Shown here in pieces: positions 35,923 to 46,671 of a stretch of 64,000 nucleotides of DNA. Origin of the DNA: Narthecium ossifragum (Eukaryota; Streptophyta; Magnoliopsida; Dioscoreales; Nartheciaceae). Every line of letters starts with the position of its first letter. The first letter of the stretch is position 1. A program made the position numbers and the translations under genes. The notes beneath the pieces were generated by a model, which did not search any database, was not told where the DNA came from, and saw only the letters and a program-made list of their open reading frames with translations. Location: assembly GCA_963920575.1 (NCBI GenBank), contig OY986967.1:5909166-5973165 (forward strand), read 5' to 3'.

Positions 35923-35940
35923 TGACGCCGTTGCCGGGGA
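35923..35940 (+). other. Primer-binding site, tRNA-Asp (element B)
   Basis: TGACGCCGTTGCCGGGGA, one G-to-A change from the site in element A, five bases after the LTR end. Confidence 0.9.
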
Positions 35941-36095
35941 GACGGTTCAGAAAAGCGCCAGAATCAACAGATCACGATGATTGAAGACATCGAAGGCGGT
36001 AACTTTGTTCCCTTTTCTTTGGAATTTTATTTCTTTTTCCATAGTTTTCTTTATTTTCTTTTTAGTTTTATTTTGATTTCTCGTTTTATTTTTAC

Positions 36096-36866
36096 TTGCT
36101 AAAAAAAACTGACAAAAAAAAACTAAAAAAAAAGAGGATGAAAAATGAATTATATCAATACTATTTGAGATCATGTTCTATGAAGTCGAGAGATGGAATG
36201 TCTCAAACAACAGTTCGTAAGAAAAGCATATACGAATTGAGAGAGGAGAATAGAACGAGTCATGTTTCTGTCAATGAGTATCTTCCTAATTATATGATTA
36301 ACTCATTGAAAACAAAGATTTCATCCTTTGCACAGAAGGATGATGAGACATTATGTGATGCATGGCAGCGATTTAACAGTTTAATAGCTTCATGCCCTCA
36401 ACATGGTTATCCTAGTTGGTGTTTAGTTAGCTATTTTTACTATGGATTAACTGAGCATGAACGTTAAATTCTTGAAACAAGATGCAAGGGTGAGTTTTTG
36501 CAGATTGATCCTGATGAAGCTATGAAGCACTTGGATGAGCTTGTTGAGACGACTCATACACAGACAGTTCCGGAGCGTTGGGATGATTATCATGGCCATA
36601 TCACTGCCAAATTCTACAAGCATCCCAATGTCGCCTCAACGTCCAACAGCTATCTGCCACACAATGAGCCTTTCTACTCTTATCCTAGTGCTTATGATGA
36701 TTATGTGCATGATACTTATGTTGCTACTTCCCATGATGTGGATGTTGATGAGCCTAACACGTATGATGCATGTGTCGATGACTTTTGTGCTTGTGATGCA
36801 TACATCCATGATTTTAATGCTTATGGTGCACATGCTCAAGATGGTGGAAGTAGTGGAAAATGAGCC
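36096..36866 (+). pseudogene. gag: Athila Gag fragment (element B)
   Basis: One frame runs with a single TAA at 36465. The Gag core is KTKISSFAQKDDETLCDAWQ, SLIASCPQHGY and YFYYGLTEHE, then LQIDPDEAMKHLDELVE and a His/Asp-rich tail (YVHDTYVATSHDVDVDEP, DAYIHDFNAYGAHAQD). At about 36840 the tail is joined to the end of the RNase H/integrase region in another frame. This marks the edge of the pol deletion. It is closely related to the Gag of element A. Confidence 0.82.
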
Positions 36867-38148
36867 ACCGATCATGGATTGCTTTCCTGATGAGAAACTC
36901 TTTTCAGTTGCATGACTGCCCTGGTATGCGTACATTGTTAATTATTTGGCGACAGGTGAGATCACTTCCTTTTGGAGTGCGCAGGATAAGCGTAGGTTTT
37001 TTGTTGAGGTAAAAAAATTTTATTGGGATAATCCTTATCTGTTTAAGTATTGTCCTGACCAAATTATGCGTCGTTGTGTCCCTGATTATGAAATAGAAAG
37101 CATTATTACATTCTGTCACTCTCATGCATGTGGAGGCCATTTTTCGATGAAAAAGACTGCTGCTAAAATTCTGCAATTTAGTTTTTACTGGCCTACTATG
37201 TTTCGTGATGTTAATATTTTCTACAAATCTTGTGATAGATGCCTAACATTAGGAGCTTTATCTATGAGACATATGATGCCTTTGAACCCAATTCAAGCTG
37301 TAGAGATTTTTGATTGTTGGGGTATAGACTTTATGGGACCCTTTCCTTCTTCTTTTGGCTATTTATATATATTATTGGTTGTGAAATACGTGTCTAAGTG
37401 GGTGGAGGCTATTGCATGTAGGACTAATGATCATTCCACTGTCATCAAGTTTCTTAAAGAGCATGTTTTGTCTTGATTTGGTACTCCTAGGGTCATTATT
37501 AGTGACCAAGGATCTCATTTTTGTAACCGCTCTTTTGAGGCTTTGATGCGCAGGTATGGAGTTACACATAAGATTTCCACTGCTTTTCATCCACAGACGA
37601 ATGGCCAAGCTGAATTAGCCAATAGAGAGATAAAGCAAATCCTGGAGAAGACAGTGAGCCCCAACCGAAAGGACTGATCCTTGAGGCTATAAGATGCGTT
37701 GTGGGCATATCGCACTGCCTACAAGACTACCCTGGGGACGTCGCCATTTCGTATAGTTTATGGAAAACCGTGTCATCTTCCAGTCGAATTAGAACATAAG
37801 GCATATTGGGCTATTAAGTCACTAAATTTTACTTTGGATACTGCAGGTCAGGAACGGAAACTCCAGCTGTCTGAGTTGGAGGAACTCAGAAATGATGCTT
37901 ATGAGAGTTCTAGGATCTTCAAGGCAAAGACAAAGGCCTACCATGACAAGAAGATCCTGCGGAAGACGTTTCAAATAGGACAACAAGCTTATCTGTATGA
38001 CGCGCGACTGCATCTCCATCCTGGAAAGCTGAGATCACGCTGGACATGCCCCTTAACCGTTAGCAGAATATTTGATTATGGGGCTGTGGAAGTTGAAGAC
38101 CCGAAGGATGGGAGGCTGTTTACGGTTAATGGACAACGTTTGAAATAG
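36843..38148 (+). pseudogene. Athila integrase (element B)
   Basis: Integrase would insert the cDNA. After a short pre-integrase stretch (NEPPIMDCFPDEKLF, stop at 36913, NYLATGEITSFWSAQDKRRF) comes the HHCC zinc site (CHSHACGGHFSMKKT, KSCDRC) near 37120-37240. The core acidic residues lie in WGIDFMGPF, IISDQGSHF and NGQAELANREIK. The C-terminal part ([18 protein letters not shown], then [17 protein letters not shown]) follows. Stops: TGA 36913, TGA 37474, TGA 37675, TAA 37690. No frameshift between 36946 and 38148. It is unusual that integrase survives while RT is gone. Confidence 0.9.
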
Positions 38149-38490
38149 ATTCCAGAGAAAGCGGACCCTGAGGAGCACACCGTTTCTCTCGTAGACCCTG
38201 TCTACGAGGGATGATCTTTCTCCTATCTATCATTTCCCTTTTTGATTAAAATAGGTTATTTTAGTTTGTTTGCTTTCATTCTCATTTGCTTTTGTTTGCT
38301 ATTTGATGCTTTTAGGATGCTTGAACTTCCGTCTTCCTTGCTTGTGAAATTCGGCTACAATGGAGAGCCATGTGCAAGATTTCAGATATTCTGTCAGGTG
38401 GCCTCGCTCTTATTTCGATTTCCTATTTTTATTTATGCTATATATGAAAATTCAGCGAACACCCTTATGCTTATTTACATGATTAGCACA

Positions 38491-39421
38491 CATTGAGGAC
38501 AATGTGAATTTTAGGTTGGGGGGTGTAGGCATGCATGACCTTATGCATGTTACCTTTTGAGTTTAATAGAGTTGAATTGATTATGTTACTAGAAATTGTG
38601 CATGAGCTAAAATTTTTATGCTTATTATGCATGTTGCTTTTATATGGATTGACCAATACATTGATTGCATGCGTGATAACCTAAAAGTATAACATCATGT
38701 GATTCACACACGAACACTTTATGTGTAGTGGTAATTATATACTCACTAGAGGAATGAGCATGCTATTGTCAATCGAGACCATGATTTCAACATTAGCTAG
38801 TGTTGAGTATTATATGCAAAAAAAAGAAAAAAAAAAGAAAAAGTTCTGGAGCTTGATAAAGCTGTGCCTAAACAACTATTAAGTGATCTACTGAGTAACT
38901 GAGTGTTCTTGCCTCAGGAAGCGAGGAGCTCGCGTAAAAAGCTAGAAGCACTTATAGCTGTAAAAAAAAACTATTAAGTGTTTTGCTAAGTAACCGGGTC
39001 TCTGCGCCTCAAGAAGCGGAGAGTGCTCGCGTAAAAAGGCAAAGTGTCTGATAGTTGAAAAGAAGAAAAAAAAAACAAAAAGAGCATGTTATAATTAAAG
39101 TGCGAGGGTTGGATGATTGGTCATGAAGATAGTAGTGTGTTTGGACTAATGGTTGGTAGAAGTTGCTTTTGCACGTAACATTTATTTGTCATGTCACATG
39201 TGTTCTTCTGGATGGTGATTAGCATATTTGATGTGTAGAAGTTGATTTCATGTGTTGATAGTATGTGTATGAGTATAAGAAGTTTTCATGCTCTACAATG
39301 TATAAAACACTATTGACTTGATAAGGTAGAATTTTTATCATGCATGTCTATATCCTTAAACCGTTAGTGTGCTTAATTATATTCTATGCGCTTTGAATTG
39401 CTAGAGACTAGCAATAAGCTA
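38491..39421 (+). other. Conserved 3' non-coding region of Athila B with tandem motif
   Basis: It is collinear with 30120-31058 of element A, including the CATTGAGGACAATGTGAATT hallmark and the two-unit motif (38876-38970, 38971-39062) ending GCTCGCGTAAAAAG. It is conserved although neighbouring coding regions are lost. Confidence 0.7.
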
Positions 39422-39432
39422 GTTGGGGGGTG

Positions 39433-41051
39433 TGATGAGTGCATGAAAGTGCACTCTGAACAACCTTATAACCATCTCAATTGCTAGATTATTATCCTTA
39501 ATCAGCATCTTTATTATTATTTTTATACTTTTTTATGCTTCATATAGTTGTTTGGAAAATGCAGGAAATTGGGGCTAAAAGAAGCTGAAAAGAGTATATG
39601 GATCAACTTCAAAAATTAATCTGTACCTGCTCATGAAGAACCAGATAATGTACCATATATGGTTGGAAAGCTCTTGAAGTTTAGATTCTGGAGAATTTTA
39701 CGGTTTGTGATTCCGAGTTTCCTAGCGGAAGTTACGGCAATTTTAGTACCGATGGCGCAGTCTAAAGGGCAGAACAGAAAATAAGCTGGAAGTCCGATCG
39801 ATCCGACACCAAGAGTCCGATCGATCGGACTATGCAGAAACGTGACAGAACATATATTTTTCAGCCATAAGAGATCCGATCGATCCCTCCATCCCTCCTA
39901 CGGGGTCCGATCGATCCGACACCCATAGTCCGATCGGTCGGACTCGGGAATAGCCAAAAACAGCGGATTTCTACGCAACGGATCGATCCAACACCTAAAG
40001 TTCGATCGATCCGACTTTTCCAGTAAAGAAAATCAACGGTTTAGATCTAATCCGTGGATGGAGAGACTTTGGGGCTATAAATAGGAAACTTGGGGCTAAT
40101 CAAGGGGGACTTCTTGGACGTTTTTGGAGGCTCTTTTCTGGACTTTTTCAAGAGGAAGAAGATGAAGATATCTCCATCCATGGCCGCGTAATCCGCGGGC
40201 ATGGCGGACTGATGATCTAGCGAGGATTAGGGTTTCTTCTCCAACAATGGTTCATAGTTTTTAATCTTCATTGTTAAACTCTATTCTATGTATTGGATCT
40301 TCAAATATTATTTTCATATTATAGATTTCTATGTGGATGATTAATATTATGAATCCAGTCATGCTTCTTTCATGATCTTATAATCCCATAGTTATCTCTT
40401 TTGTTTCTCCTACTGAGTCTCACGAGGGCTTTGCTATGCATTGCCCGTAGTGACAACTGCTATTGTGTATTCTTAGGGATCTTGTAAGGCAAGGTTGGGG
40501 CTCTATCCCGAGGAATCTTTGCTATGCATTGCCGATTGTGAGAGTTGGTATTGTGTATTCTTAGAGATCCGGTTAGATAGAGTTAGGGCTTTGTCCCGAT
40601 GAACTTTTGCTGCACGTTGCCTGTAGTGACAGCCGGTATCGTATATTCTTAGGTTTGGTGGGATGAAGTTAGAACTATAAAAAGGAAGAACCAATCATAG
40701 GAAGAGACATTTATATATTTTGTAGGGTTTATAATTCCATATCTTCCAGTTAAGGTGATTGGGATGTGAATCCCTTAACTGAGTATTATATAAACCATTG
40801 AGAAGAGAAGAACCTAAATCCGAGTGAAGTGATTCCTGAAGCCTAGCCTTATTCAAATCTTGATTTTTTTCATTCACTTTATCTTACCATTACATCTTCG
40901 ATCTATTTTCTTAACTTTTACGCTCTTGATTGTTTTCGATATATTGTTATCTGTGTTTCTGAATCTTTCTTGCTCGTCTCTCTGTGGGTTCGACCTCTCT
41001 TATGTTGTACTGCACCGCGACCGCTGTGCGTGACACATTTGAGCGACATCA
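39433..41051 (+). repeat. 3' LTR of element B (1619 bp)
   Basis: Same length as the 5' LTR, preceded by the tract TTGGGGGGTG. It carries the perfect 18-bp palindrome AGTCCGATCGATCGGACT at 39814-39831. Confidence 0.93.
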
Positions 41052-41056
41052 GAAGT

Positions 41057-41877
41057 GCACGCCCGGGACGCTCCTTGACAACATATTTTGCAATGTCCCT
41101 GGCAGCAAATTGCTCTTTTTCTTCAGGAAACTGGGATGAACACTTCTCAAGTGCCGCCTGCAATACAATCAATCAATTATCTCGAAAATCAATAGGGTAC
41201 AGTATGAAACTAGTTATAGTTCAATATAAACATGTAAACTAACTTTGATTTCTTTATCGACTGCTAATTGGCCATTCTTTTTTGTGAGAGTAATTACAAA
41301 CATCTCTCCCATAGATGGCATCTTCCCATTTGGCCTCTTTTTACACTGTTCAAGAAATATATACATTAGTGAAGTATAAACAATGTATCGTTACGAAAGC
41401 CTATATATAACACCCAAACAACCCATTTAACACATACCCTTAATGCAAATTATATAATCAAGCAATCATTAATAGTTTTACCTTCACTTCTTCTACTCGT
41501 GTGAAACTTATGCATCCCATATAATGCATATTTTTCTGTTCTCCGCGGTTCCTAATATTGATGATACTAGAAGCCTACAAGTATTTTGAATTAGCATATA
41601 AGGAATACTTAGACTTAGCTCAACATAATTAATTACTCACTGAGAAATTTACCTTAGCTTTGTCCGTGAGCCATTTGTTTACCAAAGCCTCCCATTGATC
41701 CTTTGGCACTTTTTCAGGTTTGTTCTCAATTTGAGCAGCAGCCATCAAATGCAGCTTAAAATGTTTCATCCTCAGTCTACATTTCGAACCCCTCCAAGAT
41801 GTCGCAACGGTAGCATAGACCCACTTCTGAGCTCTTTCGCTAATATCAAATTTACTCTTCATTAAATTTGATGTTAG

Positions 41878-41937
<60 letters not shown>

Positions 41938-42240
41938 AAAACTTTAGCTAAAAGAAAAAACAATATTATAAAAGAATACATGGTTTAAAAGCGCATTACA
42001 TTAGCCATCTTTCACATGTCTGACTTATTTGCTTATGGAAACTTTCGCCAATCATCGTATGTGGGAGGAGCTAATTTTGGATTTTGACCTAATGTCCCCA
42101 AATAAGTACTTAAGGCAGCAACTGCCTTATCCGAACCAATAGGTTGATCCTTATCATTTAAAATAATGGTTGGACAAGTATTGCCAAACATTCCAAATAA
42201 CTTCAAGCACCGTGTTTCCACTCGAACTCTTTTCTAGCTA
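41057..42240 (-). pseudogene. CACTA second gene (Transposase_24-like), central exons
   Basis: Minus-strand exons in order: NDKDQPIGSDKAVAALSTYL and YDDWRKFP (42221-42033), FDISERAQKWVYATVATSWR with DQWEALVNKWLTDKAK (41830-41640), GEMFVITLTKKNGQLAVD (about 41320-41250) and AALEKCSSQFPEEKEQFA to VVKERPGRA (41165-41057). This order, including the dWR..KFDI..WR..LV..W signature, is that of the Transposase_24 (Ptta/En/Spm) family found beside TNP2 in CACTA elements. Introns are inferred from the gaps; one holds an AT microsatellite. Confidence 0.78.
41881..41936. repeat. (TA)28 microsatellite
   Basis: Pure TA run in an inferred intron of the CACTA second gene. Confidence 0.95.
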
Positions 42241-42317
42241 GGACCTATAATGTGAAAAAAAAAATATTATAGCAAATACATTTTTATCTAAGGCTAGTCA
42301 ATTTGAACAAGGTGTAC

Positions 42318-43743
42318 TGATAAGTCACTAAATGTTCATGATTCAACCCCTTAAATTATCTTTGTTATGCCTAGAGTAGTTGTATTTGATAGCTTGTTAG
42401 TTGATTTCAGGTTTAATCTTGCTTTGAGAAGAAATGCAAGAAATTTGGTTAATATGCTGAAATACACTTCTCTGTGGACTGTTAGCACAATATTCAGCAG
42501 ACAAAATCCTTATGGCCAAATATTCTGAAATTTGGATGACATCTAGAAGACATCAAGATGTACAATTTTCATGTTGGACACTTTCAGAGATTCCTGATGA
42601 ATTGATAGCACTTTTGAAGAAGATGAAGATATTTAGCTGCTGGAAGACTGGTCCGTCGACGCCCAGGAGAATATTCGCCAAATATTTTAGATAAGTCCAA
42701 ATATTGTAAACTCTTTGTCAGATGACAGACGACTTCCAAATCTACATCTTTTGTGTTAGACTCATTCTCAAATTCTGGACGGGTTGAGCCCAGTCGCGAT
42801 TGGAAGAAGCTGTCAGGGTTGAACAAGGAATCCGAGTTGCACTTGAGGTCTAACTAAACCTTGAAACCCTAATCCGGGAATTAAGATATAAAAAGGACTT
42901 TGTGGCTGGAAAACCAAGGGCCTCCATAGAGAAAAACAGAGAGATTCAGATTGGAGAAGAAGATGGAGATGCGGTGTGGATCCCTAACCTTCTTCATCGA
43001 ATACATGGATCTCATCCAAAAGATGAGTAGCTAAACTCTATACTTAGGGATCTCATGAAGCTTTAGTGTAGCTTCTTTGTATTTTCTAGTTTGATTCTTG
43101 TTATCTTTTCAAAGACATGATCCTATGAATATGGTTTTATTTTATAAAGAGTTGAGGGAACAGAGTTCCTCGACGTACATTCAGACCTACTTGATTGTTG
43201 TGCTTGATGGTAGAGATTCGTAGGATGATTTTTATGCTGCTTTTGTGTATGCCTTTGAGATAGTTTATGCTAAGCAAAGATAGACTGTACTCAGGTTAAG
43301 TCCGAAGACAGTCTATGCTAAGCGAAGATAGACTATGCCGTAGGATAGCATGAGCGTTCTTTTAGGGATTCATGCGAGCTTAAGAAGCCGTGATTCCATA
43401 TGTCTATATTAGAGAACAAGAGGATACTAGAGAATACAAGAGGTGAAATTAGAGTGGATTGAGTAATCCCTAGGTTTTCTCTCATTGATTTATCCCAACC
43501 TTTTCATTGCTTTTTCAGTAGTTTAATTCCTTAGATAACAAAACCATTGAAATTCCTTTTCTTCGCCTTAGGACTTGAGTTTAGAGATTTAATTTGATTT
43601 CTTCTTTTGTTAAACAATCTTTCTCTGTGGTTCGACTCCGGATCTCACCACTGTTCTACGTTTGTAGAGTAGTATTGATTGAAGGATTATAAATTCTAAA
43701 TTGCGTTTTGCATCTGATTTAACGACGCATTTGCGAGCGATTA
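42318..43743 (+). mobile_element. Ty1/copia solo LTR (1426 bp)
   Basis: It starts TGATAAGTCACTAAATG and is related to the inverted LTR at 11698-13042. The 5-bp duplication TGTAC is at 42313-42317 and 43744-43748. No interior sequence is present, so it arose by LTR recombination. The last bases read GATTA rather than CA. It has no ATCGAT palindrome cluster. Confidence 0.82.
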
Positions 43744-43748
43744 TGTAC

Positions 43749-43965
43749 TAACTTTACCTTCACCATTAGCTTGTATACTTTGATTTTGCACTGAACTATC
43801 ATCATTATTATGTGAAGAACGCAGTCTAGAGTTCTTTTCACCATCATCAAGATCCCAATTATGATCGTAATCATCCATAGAATCCAAAGATGCACTATTT
43901 AGAGATGAGGAGTGTTCATGATCTGAATCTTCTTCAATCACAACGGATCTGTCTCTTTGCATTTG
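43749..43965 (-). pseudogene. CACTA second gene, 5' acidic exon
   Basis: The minus strand encodes a Ser/Asp-rich acidic stretch (VIEEDSDHEHSSSLNSAS, DDYDHNWDLDDGEK), a composition common at the start of CACTA-associated second proteins. Assignment rests on position between TNP2 and the Transposase_24 exons; no domain is visible. Confidence 0.45.
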
Positions 43966-44249
43966 ATCTAGCTTTAGATTTTTGAAGTACCACTAACTGA
44001 TGTTGTTTTTATTTCTTTTTCAAATGCTTGACCAATGAACCATGTGGTACAAATCATTTTTATTTTTCCGTGCCCATTTCAAGATCCTGTGGTAAATAAT
44101 GTGCTCATGACTGGAAAAATACAGAAACTAAAAAACCATGAGAGATACTTTCAACTCGTGACTGAAGTTTGAGTCATATGCAATAGTCAATTGTCTTCTT
44201 CACCAGCTATTGTGATGGAATCTAGAAGAGTCCGACTTGGCTCTCCTAG

Positions 44250-45018
44250 CTAATGCATCTCACTAGTTGCATCTGATTGGTCTTGTACGTCATATGCAGC
44301 CAAAGGAATTGCTTTGATAACACTATACCAATCCAATTCAACAGGGTCTTGGTCATAGAAAACTTGCTGCACTTGTGATGCCAATACAAAGCGATCATTT
44401 TCATATATCATCTTTGTCATATTCACCATTGGAATCTGAAATTCATCTTTCTTTCCTTGAAACCAATCACAAAGGAATAACACAACCTTAAAATAACCAT
44501 AGTAGTTTACTTCTATTATATCTTTCACAACTCCATAGTAAATAACATCGCCAACAACAGGATTTTGGTATGTGACTTGAGAAACTCAGAGTCGATGCAG
44601 TCACGGCAACCCCACTATTTTGAGTTTTCTTTCCCATGTCACAATCTTTGATACAAAACCTAAAGTCATTTATAATATAACCACTAAATTTCTTTCCCAC
44701 ATTTTCAAGACCACAAGATAGCCATTTGATATCCTCTGAGACCTGTTCATTCCTCACGTGGTTCTCAAACCACTCATGAAATTCTTGACTATGCCAATGC
44801 GCTCTAGCCCATTTCCTTGGGTTGCCATGCCGTCTTTGACTCTATATGATATCACGATATTCTCTACATGAGAAAAATTAATAATGATAAATATGTTGTT
44901 TTAACAATTTGTAAAAAAAAATATTCTGAAATGATTGAGATTAGTATCTTACTGTAGATATGAGATGGTGGCTTCAGAGTTAAATAACACATCGATTTGC
45001 TTGAACCCAGGTAATGCC
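44250..45018 (-). pseudogene. CACTA TNP2 transposase, C-terminal (DUF4216) part
   Basis: TNP2 is the CACTA transposase. On the minus strand FHEWFENHVRNEQVSEDIKW (about 44800) leads into SGYIINDFRFCIKDCDM and TQNSGVAVTA, then after a frameshift VKDIIEVNYYGYFKVVLFLC and FVLASQVQQVFYDQDP, the DUF4216 signature, ending at 44250. The part from about 44840 to 45018 looks like an intron. The preceding TNP2 exon is at 56236-56590, beyond the SIRE-like LTR. Confidence 0.82.
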
Positions 45019-45239
45019 TGTTGATAATAACCTTGTTTTGATGATGCCAATAAACATTAAAGGGTTAATAACATTTTACTCCCTTCTAGTTTGACAATAT
45101 GTCAATTTACCCCCTATAGTTTAAAACGTGACAAAACGAATCCATGATTTTTCAATGTGGTAATTTTACATCCAAATCTCAAACGCCGTTAACCGGGTGA
45201 CGGCAAATAGGTCACGTCTATCGCACGTGACCCGATTTC

Positions 45240-45800
45240 ACCGGTTTTTCTCGGTTTTGCTCATCTCCAACAAAGATGACGACGAAGAGGAGCACTGGAG
45301 ACGGGATAGCCCCGAGTCCTCGACCTTGACGCGCAAGTCCCGCTCCATGAAGATGTTGGCGGAAGTGATGTCACGATGGTGGGGGGGGGGGCTTTAGGAC
45401 GAAATGGAGATACTCGAGCACCGACACCGTCTGGAGCACCACATCCACCCGTGGGTCGCAGCAGTAGCCGTGGAGGTGGACTAAGTTTGGGTGGTGGATG
45501 CTCGACAGGATCATGATCTCATTGCATAAAGAAGAAGAGTTACACCGGGCGACGACGTTTGAACTCGAAGAGAAAGGGGGGTGGCAATGGAGGCGCTTGA
45601 CAATGGTGACGCACCCGTCGTCCAGCAGGGCGAGGTAGACGGGGCCGAAGCCACTGCCGCCAATCTTGCGGAGAGAGTCGAAGCCCCCAGTGGCCGCTCG
45701 GAGCTGCTCATAGGTGTAGACAGAGGGGGCGAAGGTGGTGTCGTCGGAGCAACGCGACCATCGACTCTCGGACGACTGCAGAGGATTGGTGATGAGGACT
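45240..45800 (-). pseudogene. Captured LRK10-like receptor kinase fragment
   Basis: On the minus strand: [16 protein letters not shown], the Gly-rich loop [17 protein letters not shown] (the VAIK lysine region), [27 protein letters not shown], then after a run of C's [20 protein letters not shown] and DSGLSRL. This is the LRK10L-type kinase domain from subdomain I to VII. The piece between HGYCCDPR and [13 protein letters not shown] (subdomain V) is deleted. The DFG motif is DSG, and the C-lobe beyond it is absent. The 10-base C/G run at 45381-45390 shifts the frame. It cannot encode an active kinase. The extracellular region was not captured. Confidence 0.88.
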
Positions 45801-45874
45801 AGGAACCCGTTGACGGTGAGCAGTGGGACGCCGTAGATCTGAATCACCCATCCCAAGGAGTACCTGACGGCCAT
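45371..45874 (-). CDS. Fused open frame: FAD2 membrane helix joined to kinase N-lobe
   Basis: A 167-codon minus-strand frame runs from ATG ([15 protein letters not shown]) through the FAD2 hydrophobic segment [14 protein letters not shown] into a short linker and the LRK10-like kinase start, and ends in a poly-Pro tail from the C-run. The ATG lies inside the FAD2 piece and is not the FAD2 start. The junction is in frame. If translated it would give a membrane-anchored partial kinase lobe without HRD or DFG. Expression cannot be judged from sequence, so it may be only a chance open frame. Confidence 0.4.
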   Translation of the reverse strand: MAVRYSLGWVIQIYGVPLLTVNGFLVLITNPLQSSESRWSRCSDDTTFAPSVYTYEQLRAATGGFDSLRKIGGSGFGPVYLALLDDGCVTIVKRLHCHPPFSSSSNVVARCNSSSLCNEIMILSSIHHPNLVHLHGYCCDPRVDVVLQTVSVLEYLHFVLKPPPPPS

Positions 45875-46503
45875 GCGGTAGAGGATGTAGCATGTGGTTA
45901 GGACCCGGGCGTCGGAGATGAAGATCTGGGCTCGCTCACGGTCGGAGAAGATGGGGCCGTAGGGGTCGAAGTGGCAAGCGAAATGTGGGTACGGGCGGCC
46001 GTAGACGTTGAGGGTGAGGTAGAGAGGCTAGCCCATGGTGAGGGAGATGAAGAGGGTGAGGAAACGTCCGGGTGGGATGTTATATATTTAGAGTACCATG
46101 CCATGGAGCTCTTGGGCTTGGGGACGAAGACCTCGTCACGTTCGAGGGAGCCGGTGTTGGAGTGGTGGTGGCGGTGGGAGTACTTCCAGGAGAAGTAGGG
46201 GACGAGGAGGGTGGAGTTGAGGACGAGGTCGATGAGGTCGTCGAGGAGGGATGAGTAGAAGATCCAGTTGAGGGCGAGGTAGAGAAGGATGGACACGATG
46301 GCGAGGTCGTGGACGACGAAGGAGAAGGAGTGGAGGACGGAGCGGTTGAAGCGGTGAGGAGGAATAGCCTTCATGAGCTCGCCCAACGTGAAGTGGGGAT
46401 TATCCATGGGGACCTGGTTGTAGGAGTCGCTCTTCAAGTCCCAGCTGCCGGTCTCCGACGCCACCTGACGCTCCTTCGCCGTCATGCGACCACCGACGCC
46501 CAT
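45793..46503 (-). pseudogene. FAD2: Captured FAD2 (omega-6 oleate desaturase) fragment
   Basis: FAD2 is the ER oleate desaturase that makes linoleate. The minus strand starts MGVGGRMTAKE (46503), then FTLGELMKAIPPHRF, RSVLHSFSFVVHDL, a break, LVPYFSWKYSH with the second His box altered to HRHHH, GSLERDEVFVPKPKS, and after a frameshift near 46078 [24 protein letters not shown] and [15 protein letters not shown]. The first His box (HECGHH in the family) falls in a deletion after ALNWIF, and the third His box lies beyond the captured end. There is a TAG near 46032. The gene piece is GC-rich, as in many monocot FAD2 genes. It cannot be active. Confidence 0.92.
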
Positions 46504-46567
46504 CGTGTCGTTTACCGTAGACCAAGACCCTACAACGTGATGGAACCGGGCAAAACCGGTCAAACAT

Positions 46568-46585
46568 GGTCACGTGCACGTGACC
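46568..46585. promoter_or_regulatory. Palindromic double G-box in MULE subterminal region
   Basis: GGTCACGTGCACGTGACC is a perfect 18-bp palindrome with two CACGTG cores. The left end has the decayed counterpart GGTCACGTCTATCGCACGTGACC at about 45210-45232. It lies upstream of the captured FAD2 start. Confidence 0.5.
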
Positions 46586-46671
46586 AATTTACCCGGTTTG
46601 CCGTCTACCCGGTTAACGGCGTTTGAGATTTGGGTGTAAAATGACCACATTGAAAAATTAAGGGCTCATTT

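Larger units (their letters stand above)
34299..41051 (+). mobile_element. Athila-type element B, complete, with pol deletion
   Basis: Two 1619-bp LTRs (34299-35917, 39433-41051) flank a 3.5-kb interior with a tRNA-Asp primer-binding site, gag, integrase and a conserved 3' non-coding region. Protease, RT and RNase H are missing. Target duplication: GAGGT (34294-34298) and GAAGT (41052-41056), one transition apart. Partial counting by eye suggests about 3-4 percent LTR divergence, mostly transitions. It lies in a CACTA exon. Confidence 0.93.

Noticed and set aside
45240..46503. Intact FAD2 or receptor-kinase gene
   Set aside because: FAD2 lacks two of three His boxes and has a frameshift and stop; the kinase lacks subdomain V and the C-lobe. 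Both lie inside Mutator ends.
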